Below are positions 24,752 to 33,639 of a DNA stretch of 64,000 bases, piece by piece. A program made the translations under genes and the position numbers. The notes beneath the pieces were generated by a model that saw only the letters and a list, made by a program, of their open reading frames with translations, ran no database searches and had not been told where the DNA came from. The stretch's first letter is position 1, and the number at the start of each line of letters is the position of its first letter. The stretch comes from JAWWPG01 sp038254365 (lineage in GTDB: Bacteria; Actinomycetota; Actinomycetes; Propionibacteriales; Nocardioidaceae). The DNA is taken from NCBI GenBank assembly GCA_038254365.1, contig JBBSGI010000004.1, positions 31,267-95,266 on the forward strand. Reading direction: 5' to 3'.

Positions 24752-25482
24752 GCCCGACCTCCGAGCCGCACCAGCTTCGCGGCCTCCGCCGGATCCGTCG
24801 GTCCCTCGCCGTACGACGGGCAAAGCCGTGCGACCGGACAGACGCCGCAGGCCGGGATGCGGGCGTGGCAGCAGCGTCGACCGTGCCAGATCAGGTGGTG
24901 GCTCAGCATCGTCCAGTCGCGTTTGGGGAACAGCGCCGCGATGTCGTGCTCCGCCTTCACCGGGTCTGTCTCGTGGGTCCAACCGAACCGCCGGGAAAGC
25001 CGCCCGACGTGGGTGTCCACGGTGATGCCGGGGACGCCGAATCCGTTGCCCAGCACCACATTCGCCGTCTTGCGGCCGACTCCGGGAAGCGTCACCAGAT
25101 CCTCCAGCCGAGCAGGCACCGCACCGTCGTACCGCTCCAGAACGGCTGCCGCGAGCCTCATGATTGACTGCGTCTTGGCGCGGAAGAAGCCCGTGGAGGC
25201 GATGATCTGCTCGACTTCGTCCCGGTTGGCAGCCGCCAGCTCCGGCGGCCCCGGGAATCGGGCGAAGAGCCTGGGGCTCACGACGTTGACCCGCTTGTCG
25301 GTCGTCTGCGCCGAGAGCACCGTGACCACGAGCAGCTGCCAGGGGGAGTCGTAGTCAAGCTCCGACGCCGCGTCCGGATAAGTCTCGGACAGGATTCGGT
25401 TGATCCGGCGGGCCCGTCGCACCAACGCCGTACGGCGATGCGTGGAGTCCTCGTCGACGACTCCGACCATCTGCGCGGGCAT
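24748..25482 (-). CDS. nth: Endonuclease III
   Basis: This 244-residue base-excision-repair DNA glycosylase/AP lyase has a helix-hairpin-helix LPGVGRKTANVVLG with the catalytic Lys, the catalytic Asp in VDTHVGRLSRR, and a 4Fe-4S cluster at the C-terminus with spacing C-X6-C-X2-C-X5-C (CHARIPACGVCPVARLC). ATG 25482 is six bases after TACCCT, so the operon is probably transcribed without a leader. It diverges from crp. It matches Rv3674c in content and order. Confidence 0.95.
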   Translation of the reverse strand: MPAQMVGVVDEDSTHRRTALVRRARRINRILSETYPDAASELDYDSPWQLLVVTVLSAQTTDKRVNVVSPRLFARFPGPPELAAANRDEVEQIIASTGFFRAKTQSIMRLAAAVLERYDGAVPARLEDLVTLPGVGRKTANVVLGNGFGVPGITVDTHVGRLSRRFGWTHETDPVKAEHDIAALFPKRDWTMLSHHLIWHGRRCCHARIPACGVCPVARLCPSYGEGPTDPAEAAKLVRLGGRA

Positions 25483-25488
25483 GGGGAA

Positions 25489-25494
25489 AGGGTA
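25489..25494 (-). promoter_or_regulatory. -10 box of a leaderless promoter (nth operon)
   Basis: TACCCT on the minus strand is followed by six bases (TTCCCC) and ATG 25482. This spacing puts the transcription start on the A of the start codon and supports ATG 25482 over the other in-frame starts. Confidence 0.55.
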
Positions 25495-25612
25495 CGACGC
25501 ACCGCGGACGCTCTTCGGGGGGCGAGGCGATCGGCGTCCCAGCCACGACATGCGGGACAATGTGACGAGGCCCACGCCGTGAGGGCAAGCGGGGCGACGA
25601 GAGGACTCAGCT

Positions 25613-26290
25613 GTGGACACCACCGGGCTCCGCAACACGCTGCTCTTCCGCGGGCTCGACGACGAGGCCGCGGAGGCGCTCAGCGCGTCGATGGCTGAGA
25701 TCAGGATCCGCCGGGGTGAGGTGCTGTTCAGCGAGGGAGCCGCCGGCGATCGGCTCTACATCATGACCGAGGGCAAGGTAAAGCTGGGACGCTCGTCCGC
25801 AGACGGGCGCGAGAACCTGCTGGCGATCCTCGGACCGGGACAGATGTTCGGCGAGCTGTCCCTGTTCGACCCCGGTCCAAGGTCCGCCACCGTCACGGCA
25901 GTGACCGACTGCACCATGCGCAGCCTCAGCCACAACGAGCTCGGCCAGTGGCTCGACGGCCGACCCGAGGTCGCGCGCGGGCTGCTGACCCAACTGGCGG
26001 GGCGGCTGCGTCGTGCCAACGACGTGGTCGCCGACCTGGTGTTCTCCGACGTCCCCGGACGGGTCGCCAAGGCGTTGCTCGACCTGTCGTCACGATTCGG
26101 GCGGGCTGCCGACGACGGGGTCCATGTCAACCACGACCTCACCCAGGAGGAGCTGGCTCAGCTCGTGGGGGCGTCTCGGGAGACGGTCAACAAGGCCCTC
26201 GCCGATTTCGCGTCCCGCGGCTGGCTGCGGCTCGAGGCCCGATCCGTGGTCTTGATGGACGTCGAGCGACTCAAGCGACGCGCCCGCTGA
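25613..26290 (+). CDS. crp: Crp/Fnr-family global regulator (Rv3676/GlxR type)
   Basis: This 225-residue protein has an N-terminal cyclic-nucleotide-binding domain. GEVLFSEGAAGDRLYIMTEGKVKL and FGELSLFDPGPRSATVTAV form the phosphate-binding cassette with the conserved Arg. The C-terminal helix-turn-helix is LTQEELAQLVGASRETVNKAL. It starts at GTG 25613 behind GAGAGGA. Family members bind TGTGA-N6-TCACA-like sites and control carbon and respiration genes. In this lineage it lies next to nth, as in mycobacteria. Confidence 0.95.
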   Translation: MDTTGLRNTLLFRGLDDEAAEALSASMAEIRIRRGEVLFSEGAAGDRLYIMTEGKVKLGRSSADGRENLLAILGPGQMFGELSLFDPGPRSATVTAVTDCTMRSLSHNELGQWLDGRPEVARGLLTQLAGRLRRANDVVADLVFSDVPGRVAKALLDLSSRFGRAADDGVHVNHDLTQEELAQLVGASRETVNKALADFASRGWLRLEARSVVLMDVERLKRRAR

Positions 26291-26291
26291 T

Positions 26292-26361
26292 CCTCAGCCG
26301 CACCACGTCCGCGTCTGCCGACGCAATCACGCGCAGACGCCCGGACGCAAGACGACTGAGG
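26292..26361. terminator. Stem-loop between convergent crp and rpiR-like genes
   Basis: CGTCC-GCGTCTG at 26306-26317 pairs with CAGACGC-(cc)-GGACG at 26334-26347. CCTCAG at 26292-26297 pairs with CTGAGG at 26356-26361 around it. There is no T run on either strand. The position between two convergent stops suggests a shared transcription end. Confidence 0.5.
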
Positions 26362-26369
26362 CGCCAGAC

Positions 26370-27296
26370 TCACCGGCCGTCGAGCTCGCCCCCGGTCGCC
26401 GGCCAGGGCCGCACCCAACGGTCGGCGATCGCCCCGAAGGTCTCGAACCGGCGCTGCCCGGCATCGCCAAGGGCGTTCGCCGCGGAGGTCATCAGGGTCT
26501 CGACGAGCGCAAGTGTCGGCGTGAGAGTCTCGAACGGCGAGCGACCGATGACCTGCGCCGGCAGGGTTGCCTCGGCGATCTCGGCTATCGGAGACAGCCA
26601 AGGGTCGGTGAACAGGATGATCCGCGCGCCGGCCTCCCGCACCGCGGAGGAGAACTCCACCGTGTCGCGCTCGTAGCGGCGGAAGTCGAAGACCACGACT
26701 ACGTCGTCGCGGGCGATGTCGGCGATTGTCGTGGCCCGCTCACTGGCCACCGGGGAGACCGAGCGGACCCCGGGCCGGAACTCCCGCAGCAGGGCCGCCA
26801 GATAGTCCGCGAGGGCATGGCTGAACCATCCGCCCACTGTGATGATCCGGTGGCGGTGATCGGTCAACAACGTGGTCGCGTGGTCGAGCTCGGCCGGTGA
26901 CAGCGCTCGGACGGTGGCGGCGACTGCCTCGCTCAAGGCGGTGCCGGTCGATCCGAGAACGTCATGGGTCCCGGCCTGCGCATGATGTCGCCGAGCCACC
27001 TCTACCGGCGACATGACCCGGTCGGCGATCTCCTCGTGCATCGCCTGCTGGAAGGCGGCGTAGTTGGCGAAGCCCACCCGTTGGACGAAACGGCTCACGG
27101 TGGGGCCGCTGACGCCGGACCGCTGCGCGAGACGAGAAGACGACTCCAGCCCCACGGTCGGCGGACCGGCGAGCAGGGTCCGCGCAACCCGTCGCTCGCT
27201 CAGGCTGAGCTCGACCATGTGCTCGCGAATCCGCTCGGAGATGCGCGGCGCGGCGCGGCTCCCAGGCTCGGACACGGCGGCCTCTCTCTGATGCAT
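26370..27296 (-). CDS. MurR/RpiR-family transcriptional regulator (HTH_6 plus SIS)
   Basis: This 308-residue regulator has the RpiR helix-turn-helix (VARTLLAGPPTVGLESSSRLAQRSGVSGPTVSRFVQRVGFANYAAFQQ) and a C-terminal sugar-isomerase (SIS) domain (HRIITVGGWFSHALADYLAALL to RIILFTDPWLSPIAE). RpiR proteins sense phosphosugars; the MurR branch senses N-acetylmuramic acid 6-phosphate. It diverges from the PLP-enzyme/ABC operon and is its most likely regulator. ATG 27296 is used; a GTG eight codons later is possible. Confidence 0.88.
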   Translation of the reverse strand: MHQREAAVSEPGSRAAPRISERIREHMVELSLSERRVARTLLAGPPTVGLESSSRLAQRSGVSGPTVSRFVQRVGFANYAAFQQAMHEEIADRVMSPVEVARRHHAQAGTHDVLGSTGTALSEAVAATVRALSPAELDHATTLLTDHRHRIITVGGWFSHALADYLAALLREFRPGVRSVSPVASERATTIADIARDDVVVVFDFRRYERDTVEFSSAVREAGARIILFTDPWLSPIAEIAEATLPAQVIGRSPFETLTPTLALVETLMTSAANALGDAGQRRFETFGAIADRWVRPWPATGGELDGR

Positions 27297-27298
27297 TA

Positions 27299-27332
27299 CA
27301 TTCAGCTATCAGACTTGACGCTGTTTTCTGAA
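27299..27332. promoter_or_regulatory. AT-rich inverted repeat overlapping the PLP-operon promoter (candidate RpiR operator)
   Basis: ATTCAG at 27299-27304 and CTGAAT at 27329-27334 are an inverted pair in the 55-bp gap between divergent starts. The patch is much richer in A and T than its surroundings and overlaps the -35 box TTGACG. Binding by the RpiR-type protein is inferred from position. Confidence 0.45.
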
Positions 27333-27344
27333 TCATGCTGTACT
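27315..27344 (+). promoter_or_regulatory. Promoter of the PLP-enzyme/peptide-importer operon, leaderless
   Basis: TTGACG at 27315-27320 and TGTACT at 27339-27344 are spaced by 18 bases. The expected start point falls at or next to the A of ATG 27352, so the mRNA is likely leaderless. This is one of the best sigma-70-like promoters in the window. Confidence 0.6.
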
Positions 27345-27351
27345 GCCAGTC

Positions 27352-28725
27352 ATGCTAGCGGCCCAGGAATCGGTCTCCGGTGTTGCCGGCATCCCCGAAG
27401 AGGCGTTGACCGCCGCTGCGCGCGCGTTCGGCACCCCGGTGTACGTGATCGATCTGACGACCGTCGCCGCCGCCGCGACCATGCTCGAGTCGGCTTTCCC
27501 CAGACCATGGATCTGGCAGTACTCGCTGAAGGCCAACGATCTGCCGGGTATCGCGGCGTATCTCGCTTCGCGTGGCTGGGGGTCGAACGTCGTATCCCTC
27601 GGCGAGTGGCGCCTCGCGGAGGCTGCCGACGTGCCCGGCCGCGAGATCACGCTGGAAGGGATCGGCAAGACCGATGCCGAGCTCGAGTTCGCCGTACGGC
27701 AGACCGCGGCGGGTTCGCCACCGCGGTGGCTGGCGGTCGAGTCGCCTGATGAGGCCTACCGGCTGGCGGAGCTGGCCCGCGACTACCGGCTCGGTCAGGA
27801 CCGTCGTCCGCCGCTCGAGGTCCTGCTGCGGCTCAACCCCGACGTGACTCCCGAGACCCGGCCCCAGTTCGCGGTCGGCGCCGGCACCAGCAAGTTCGGG
27901 ATGGAATCTGCAGAGATCCACGACTTCGTGCGCCACGGACTCACGGGTTCTGGGCTGCGGTTACGGGGAGTGCATGTCCACACCGGATCTGACCTGCGCG
28001 ACGTCGCCGCCTGGGCCGAGGCCGGCGCGACGGCCGTGGGGCTGGCCGCCCGGCTGGCGGCTGTGGTGGACAGCGTCGACACGGTCGATGTCGGCGGCGG
28101 GTTTCCGATGCCGGTCGACGGGGCCCCCCGCCCGGGCCGGTTCGTGGCGGCCCTGCACGCCCACCTCGAGCGCCGTCGGCTCACCCTGCCTCCGCGACAC
28201 GCCATCGAGCCCGGGCGCTTCCTGGTCGGTCACGCGGGGTGGCTGGTCAGCCAGGTGCTGCACTCGCGGCCGCGACGTCATCTTCCGCAGCAGACCGTGC
28301 TCGACGCCGGGATGACCGAGCTGGTGCGGCCTGCCCTGTACGGCAGCCGGCATGACATCTGGCCGCTGGCGACGATCGGCACGACGGAGGTCGAGACACT
28401 CGCGTCGAGAGAGCTATTGGCCACCTCGGTCGAGGGGCCGATCTGCGAGCTTACCGACTCCTTCGGGACGTACCAGCTGCCGCACCTGCGACGCGGCGAC
28501 CTGGTCGCGATCGCCGGTGCCGGCGCCTACGCCGGCTCCTTCACGTCACGCTACAACGGCCGCCCACAACCCCATGAGGTGCTGCGGTGGCCCGACGGCT
28601 CCCTGGAGCTCTGCCAACGACCGACTCCCTTGGCGCGCGACACGAGTGGGTCGACGGCCCGCTTCGACGGTGCCGACGAGCACTCCCGCATCGGTGAACG
28701 CTTCTACGTCCTCCCGAGCTCGTAG
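27352..28725 (+). CDS. PLP-dependent diaminopimelate-decarboxylase-like enzyme (fold III)
   Basis: This 457-residue fold-III PLP enzyme has the PLP lysine in WQYSLKANDLPGI (LysA: Y-x-x-KAN). Other LysA-like blocks are HVHTGSDL, VDVGGGFP, AIEPGRFLVGHAG and DAGMTELVRPALYGS. The active-site Cys is in EGPICELTDSFG, and the C-terminal block is GAYAGSFTSRYNGRPQPHEV. All catalytic positions of a decarboxylase acting on a diaminopimelate-like substrate are present. It is the first gene of an operon with a peptide importer, not with lysine genes. A catabolic or salvage role on an imported D-centre amino acid is inferred. Confidence 0.85.
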   Translation: MLAAQESVSGVAGIPEEALTAAARAFGTPVYVIDLTTVAAAATMLESAFPRPWIWQYSLKANDLPGIAAYLASRGWGSNVVSLGEWRLAEAADVPGREITLEGIGKTDAELEFAVRQTAAGSPPRWLAVESPDEAYRLAELARDYRLGQDRRPPLEVLLRLNPDVTPETRPQFAVGAGTSKFGMESAEIHDFVRHGLTGSGLRLRGVHVHTGSDLRDVAAWAEAGATAVGLAARLAAVVDSVDTVDVGGGFPMPVDGAPRPGRFVAALHAHLERRRLTLPPRHAIEPGRFLVGHAGWLVSQVLHSRPRRHLPQQTVLDAGMTELVRPALYGSRHDIWPLATIGTTEVETLASRELLATSVEGPICELTDSFGTYQLPHLRRGDLVAIAGAGAYAGSFTSRYNGRPQPHEVLRWPDGSLELCQRPTPLARDTSGSTARFDGADEHSRIGERFYVLPSS

Positions 28726-28760
28726 GCACGGGCTCTGCAACCCTTCTGAGAGGTATCCAC

Positions 28761-30614
28761 ATGAGAACTCGTACGGGAGTCAAGCCGTTCTGGCATCGGC
28801 GGCTGGTGGGGCGGGTAACGATTGGCCTGACCACCGGGCTGATGGTCGCGGCCGCAACCGTGAGCCTGGGCTTGGCGGCCAACGCCGACAGCGGCTCCGA
28901 CACGACGTTCCGGATCGCCTCCGAAACCCAGATCACCACGTTCAACCCCTTCCTGTCCTACTACGACGGCGAGCTGGACATCATCGGCAACATCTACCCG
29001 TCGTTGATGTCGCTGGACGAGCAAGGCAAGCCGGTGCCGTATCTGGCCACGTCGTACCAGACGTCCGCCGACAACCTGACCTGGACCTTCACCATCAAGT
29101 CCGGGCTGAAATGGAGCGACGGCGAGCCACTGACCGCTAAGGACGCGGCCTGGACGTTCAACCTGATCATGCACAACCAGGTCGCCGCGACGTCGAACGG
29201 TTCGTTGGTCTCCAACTTCAAGACCGTCACAGCACCGGACGACACCACCCTCGTCATCACGACGAAGAAGCCGCAGGCCAACATGCTGTACGTCAGCATC
29301 CCGGTCTCGGGGATCGCGATCGTGCCCCAGCACATCTGGGAGTCGAAGGTCAGCGACCTCAAGAACTACAAGAACATGGACTTCCCGGTAGTCGGCTACG
29401 GGCCTTGGGTCCTCACTGCCAACGTCACCAACCAGTACGCCACGTTGAAGGCCAACAAGGACTTCTTCATGGGCGCGCCCAAGTACGACACCCTCATCTC
29501 GCAGTACTTCACCAACAGCGACAGTGCGGTCGCCGCCCTCCGGAGCGGACAGCTGGACCAGCTAGGCGGCGTGACCGCCGCGCAGTTCAAGGCGCTCCAG
29601 GGCGACAGCAACATCACGACCTACCAGCAGGCCGCATCGGGATGGACCGCCATGGAGATCAACTCCGGCGCGAAGACACGATCCGGTAAGCCGATGGGCA
29701 CCGGCAACCCGATCCTGGCCGATCCCGTCGTCCGGCAGGCGATTGCGCTGGCCATCGACCGGCAGAAGCTGGTCGACCGTGTCCTCGACGGCAACGGCTT
29801 GGCGGGAGCCGGCTACCTGCCGCCCGGGTACCCCGAGTGGTTCTGGAAGCCCACACCGAGTGAGGCGCTGAACTACGATCCGGCCCGGGCCAACCAGATC
29901 CTCGACCAGGCCGGCTACCCGAAGGGGCCAGACGGCATCCGGGTCGACCCCTCGACCGGCAAGCCGTTCGACTTCCGGCTCGGCATCCACTCCGATGACG
30001 CCGGCGACGCGGCGATCGCGCCGTACCTGGAGGAGTGGATGAAGGCCATCGGCATCAAGCTGGAGATCCAGGCGATGGGCTTCGACCAGCTCAACGTCAA
30101 TCTGTCCAAGGGCGACTGGGACATGCTGATGGACGGCTGGAGCACCGGCCCGGACCCGACGTACCTGCTGAGCATCCAGACCTGTGCGACGTTGCCGCTC
30201 GACAACGGGACCGGTGGCAACACGGACGCGTTCTACTGCAACCCTGAGTACGACAAGCTGTTCAACACGCAGATCCAGCAGTTCGACACCGCACAGCGCG
30301 CCGCAACCATCGCGAAGATGCAATCGATCCTGTACCGGGCCAACGCCGACGTGATCTTGTACTACAAGAACGGTCTCAGCGCGCTGCGGAGCGACAAGAC
30401 GTCCAGCTATCTGTTCGGCCAGGAGAACGCGAATGGGTTCTACCCGTTGCAGAACCTCTTCACGAACTGGCGCACCGCTACTCCGACCGGGAAGGGAAGC
30501 AGCTCCAGCAATACCGGTGTCTACGTCGGAATCGTCGTGGTGGTGCTGGTCGCGGCCATCCTCGGTGGGCTCATCACGATGCGCCGACGGTCGACGGCAG
30601 CCGAGCGCGAGTAG
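28761..30614 (+). CDS. Peptide ABC transporter substrate-binding protein (SBP_bac_5), membrane-anchored
   Basis: This 617-residue family 5 solute-binding protein has a signal peptide (VTIGLTTGLMVAAATVSLGLAANA) without a lipobox Cys. The body has the family blocks TFNPFLSYYDGELDIIGNIYPSL and WTFTIKSGLKWSDGEPLTAKDAAWTFN. The C-terminus has a Ser/Gly linker and one helix (VYVGIVVVVLVAAILGGLI) with a basic MRRR stop. So the protein is held by a C-terminal helix rather than by lipid, as in some actinobacterial importers. GAGAGG lies before ATG 28761. Ligand is probably a peptide. Confidence 0.92.
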   Translation: MRTRTGVKPFWHRRLVGRVTIGLTTGLMVAAATVSLGLAANADSGSDTTFRIASETQITTFNPFLSYYDGELDIIGNIYPSLMSLDEQGKPVPYLATSYQTSADNLTWTFTIKSGLKWSDGEPLTAKDAAWTFNLIMHNQVAATSNGSLVSNFKTVTAPDDTTLVITTKKPQANMLYVSIPVSGIAIVPQHIWESKVSDLKNYKNMDFPVVGYGPWVLTANVTNQYATLKANKDFFMGAPKYDTLISQYFTNSDSAVAALRSGQLDQLGGVTAAQFKALQGDSNITTYQQAASGWTAMEINSGAKTRSGKPMGTGNPILADPVVRQAIALAIDRQKLVDRVLDGNGLAGAGYLPPGYPEWFWKPTPSEALNYDPARANQILDQAGYPKGPDGIRVDPSTGKPFDFRLGIHSDDAGDAAIAPYLEEWMKAIGIKLEIQAMGFDQLNVNLSKGDWDMLMDGWSTGPDPTYLLSIQTCATLPLDNGTGGNTDAFYCNPEYDKLFNTQIQQFDTAQRAATIAKMQSILYRANADVILYYKNGLSALRSDKTSSYLFGQENANGFYPLQNLFTNWRTATPTGKGSSSSNTGVYVGIVVVVLVAAILGGLITMRRRSTAAERE

Positions 30615-30617
30615 CAC

Positions 30618-31703
30618 ATGGGAGCACCCCACGAGGTCGAGCAGGCCGTGGACGACATAGGTGAGGGGGGTGCAGGCTCCGACCCGGATCCGCGGGCGGG
30701 GCCCCGCTCCACCCGCTCCGACCTTCTGTCATACCTGGCCCGCAAGGTGACTGCGGCCGTCGTGAGCTTCGGCGTGCTCCTGGTGATCGGCTTCGTGATC
30801 TTCAGCCTGATGCCGTCGAACCCGGTCGCGACCCTGACCCGCGGACGGCCGACCAGCACCAGGCAGATGCAGTTCCTGCGCGAGCAGCTCGGTGTCGACC
30901 AGCCCGTCTGGCAACGCTTTCTGACGTTCGTGGGTCACACACTGCAGGGGAACCTTGGCTACTCGTGGCAGTATCGACAGACAGTGACCTCGCTGATCCA
31001 GGAGCGGATCTGGCCGACCCTGCTGCTGATGGGCACCTCGACCCTGATCTCGATCGGGCTGGGCCTTTGGCTGGGGATCCGGAGCGGGTGGCGACACGGC
31101 AGCCTGTTCGATCGGGTGTCGTCGGGCGTCTCGCTGACCTTGTGGTCGGTGCCTACCTTCTGGTTGGGGCTGATCCTGCTGGTGACGCTCAGCGTTGGCT
31201 TCGGACCGGTCCCGTCGCTGTTCCCCGCGGGCGGGATGTCCACTCCGGGCGAACCCGGCGGGCTCAGCCCCGACCACATCCTCGACGTGTCACGACATCT
31301 GGTGCTGCCCTGCCTGACACTGGTGCTGGTGATCTTCGCGCAGTACGTCACGATCATGCGGTCCTCCATCATCGACGAGCTCGGCAGCCCGTACCTGCTG
31401 ACCGCGCGAGCCAAGGGGCTTCGAGACGACGAGGTACGGCGCAAGCACGCCGTCCCGAACGCGCTGCTTCCCTCGGTGACGGTGATCTTTCTCCAGCTCG
31501 GGGGGATGGTCGGCGGCGCCATCACGGTGGAAACCGTGTACTCCTGGCCGGGACTCGGCTACCTGACCTTCCAGGCGCTGCGAATCCCGGATCTGCCGCT
31601 GCTCGAAGGCACGTTCATCGTGTTCAGCGTCGCCGTGATCGTGATGAACCTGGCCGCAGACCTGCTCTACCGGCACCTGGACCCGCGGGTCAGGGCGCAA
31701 TGA
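30618..31703 (+). CDS. Peptide ABC transporter permease (DppB-like)
   Basis: This 361-residue permease starts at ATG 30618, three bases after the binding-protein stop. A 30-residue acidic extension precedes the first helix (VVSFGVLLVIGFVIFSLMPSNP). It has the binding-protein-dependent transport loop TARAKGLRDDEVRRKHAVPNALLPS, the EAA loop that contacts the ATPases. The end overlaps the second permease as ATGA. Confidence 0.92.
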   Translation: MGAPHEVEQAVDDIGEGGAGSDPDPRAGPRSTRSDLLSYLARKVTAAVVSFGVLLVIGFVIFSLMPSNPVATLTRGRPTSTRQMQFLREQLGVDQPVWQRFLTFVGHTLQGNLGYSWQYRQTVTSLIQERIWPTLLLMGTSTLISIGLGLWLGIRSGWRHGSLFDRVSSGVSLTLWSVPTFWLGLILLVTLSVGFGPVPSLFPAGGMSTPGEPGGLSPDHILDVSRHLVLPCLTLVLVIFAQYVTIMRSSIIDELGSPYLLTARAKGLRDDEVRRKHAVPNALLPSVTVIFLQLGGMVGGAITVETVYSWPGLGYLTFQALRIPDLPLLEGTFIVFSVAVIVMNLAADLLYRHLDPRVRAQ

Positions 31704-32599
31704 CCGCTCGAGCGGCGACCATCCGACGCGCCCCGTCGCGGCTGGCTCCGCTCGGCCGCTTCGTGCGCGCCTACCTCGCCCGGCCGAGCGGGGTGTTCGG
31801 CCTGCTTGTGCTGGTGGCCTTCACGGTCCTGGCGCTCAGTGCCCCGCTATTCATCCATCCAAGCGACCTGAGCGTGGTCCAGGCGACCGGCCCCTCGATG
31901 GCACCGCCGACTGCCGACGCTCCGCTCGGTACGGACCAGGCGGGACGCTCCGTGCTGACGCTGGTCATCTGGGGGTCGCGCCCCTCGCTCGCCATCGGGG
32001 CGATCGCCACCGCCCTGACCATGCTGCTGGGCAGCTCGATCGGCCTGGTCGCCGGCCACTCGACCGGCTTCCTGGGGCGAGCCTTGATGCATGTGACCGA
32101 CTGGTTCATCGCGCTACCGAGTCTGCCGCTGGCAATCTCGTTGGCAGCAGTGCTCGGCCAGGGTGCCACCTCCATCACGTTGGCGATCGCCATCACCTCG
32201 TGGACCGGAACCGCGCGGCTGGTGCGAGCCCAGACCCTCGCCGTTGAGGCCCGGCCGTTCATCGAGCGGGCCAAGGCGCTCGGGGCCGGCAACACCCAGG
32301 TCGTCTTCCGACATGTGCTGCCGAACGTGGCGCCGCTGATCCTGGTCTCCAGCACCTTGACGGTCGCGGGCGCGATCCTCTCCGAGACGACCCTGACGTT
32401 CCTGGGTCTCGGCGACCCGACCGTGGTCTCGTGGGGAGGCATGCTCAACCAGGCGTTCGGCCAGGGAGCCGTCACCGCTGGCGCGTGGTGGTACCTGCTG
32501 CCTCCTGGTGTGGCGATCCTGATCGTCGTACTCGGCTTCACCCTCACCGGCCGGGCGGTCGAGAACGTCCTCAACCCCCGCATGGTGGAGCGCTCGTGA
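31700..32599 (+). CDS. Peptide ABC transporter permease (DppC-like)
   Basis: This 299-residue permease has an N-terminal cytoplasmic stretch and helix (SGVFGLLVLVAFTVLALSAPLFI). The DppC-type opening HPLGTDQAGR is represented by APLGTDQAGRSVLTLVIWGSR. The EAA loop is FIERAKALGAGNTQVVFRHVLPNVAPLI. It starts at ATG 31700 inside the stop of the upstream permease and ends in a GTGA overlap with the ATPase gene. Confidence 0.92.
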   Translation: MTARAATIRRAPSRLAPLGRFVRAYLARPSGVFGLLVLVAFTVLALSAPLFIHPSDLSVVQATGPSMAPPTADAPLGTDQAGRSVLTLVIWGSRPSLAIGAIATALTMLLGSSIGLVAGHSTGFLGRALMHVTDWFIALPSLPLAISLAAVLGQGATSITLAIAITSWTGTARLVRAQTLAVEARPFIERAKALGAGNTQVVFRHVLPNVAPLILVSSTLTVAGAILSETTLTFLGLGDPTVVSWGGMLNQAFGQGAVTAGAWWYLLPPGVAILIVVLGFTLTGRAVENVLNPRMVERS

Positions 32600-33639
32600 C
32601 CGCCCCGGAGATCGAAACCGGCGCCGGTCCGCTGCTCGACATCCGCGACCTGTCGGTCACCTACTCGACGGGCAGGGACAAGGTCCACGCGGTACGCGAC
32701 GTGAGCCTCACCGTCGAGGCGGGCCAGATGGTCGGCATCGCCGGGGAGTCCGGTTCCGGCAAGACCACGCTGGCGCTGAGCCTGCTCCGGCTGCTGCCCC
32801 CGTCGTCGGTCGTCACCGGCGACGTGATGTTTCGCGGACAGAATCTGCTCACCGTCAACTGGGCTCAGCTGCGTGCGGTTCGCTGGGCCGAGGCGTCGGT
32901 CGTGTTCCAGGGCGCGATGAGCGCGCTCAATCCGGTGCGCACGGTCGGGGAGCAGATTTGCGAGCCGATCCAGCTGCACAGCGACGGGGGGAACCGAGAG
33001 GCCCGGGCTCGAACGGCCGCGCTGCTGGACAGCGTCGGCGTCCCCGCCAGCCGGGCCGCGAGCTACCCGCACGAGCTGTCAGGGGGCCAGCGCCAACGGG
33101 TGATGATCGCGATGGCCCTGGCCTGCGATCCCGACCTGATCATCGCCGACGAGCCGACGACCGCGCTCGACGTGATCGTGCAGGCCCAGATCGTGCAGCT
33201 GTTGTCGGACCTGGTGCGCGGCACCGACTGCGGCCTGATCATGATCAGCCACGACCTGTCGCTGCTCGCGGAGGCCTGTGACCGGCTCGCGGTGATGTAC
33301 GCCGGTCGGATCGTCGAGCTCGGACCGTCCAGACAGCTCGTCGACGACCCCCGCCACCCTTACACCCGAGCGCTTGCCCAAGCCTTTCCCCGCATCGGCG
33401 ACGAGGCGTCGCGGCTGGCCCCCTCCGGCCTGCCGGGTGATCCGCCGGACCTCCGGACAGCGACACCCGGGTGCGCCTTCGAGCCGCGGTGCCCGGAGTC
33501 CGTGCCCGAATGCCGCATCCGAGACATCCATTTGTGGAGGGTCGACGAGGACCGAGAGTCCGCCTGCATCAAGGTCTTGGAGCCGTCTCTGGCCTCGCCC
33601 GGCGATGCGGCCGTCACACCGGGACGCGTCCCCCGATGA
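32596..33639 (+). CDS. Peptide ABC transporter ATP-binding protein (DppD-like)
   Basis: This 347-residue ATPase has Walker A GESGSGKTTLALSLL, signature LSGGQRQRVMIAMAL, and Walker B DLIIADEPTTALDV. The oligopeptide C-terminal domain follows, with the cysteine pattern GCAFEPRCPESVPEC that often binds an iron-sulfur cluster in this family. It starts at GTG 32596 and is coupled on both sides by 4-bp overlaps. Confidence 0.93.
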   Translation: MTAPEIETGAGPLLDIRDLSVTYSTGRDKVHAVRDVSLTVEAGQMVGIAGESGSGKTTLALSLLRLLPPSSVVTGDVMFRGQNLLTVNWAQLRAVRWAEASVVFQGAMSALNPVRTVGEQICEPIQLHSDGGNREARARTAALLDSVGVPASRAASYPHELSGGQRQRVMIAMALACDPDLIIADEPTTALDVIVQAQIVQLLSDLVRGTDCGLIMISHDLSLLAEACDRLAVMYAGRIVELGPSRQLVDDPRHPYTRALAQAFPRIGDEASRLAPSGLPGDPPDLRTATPGCAFEPRCPESVPECRIRDIHLWRVDEDRESACIKVLEPSLASPGDAAVTPGRVPR

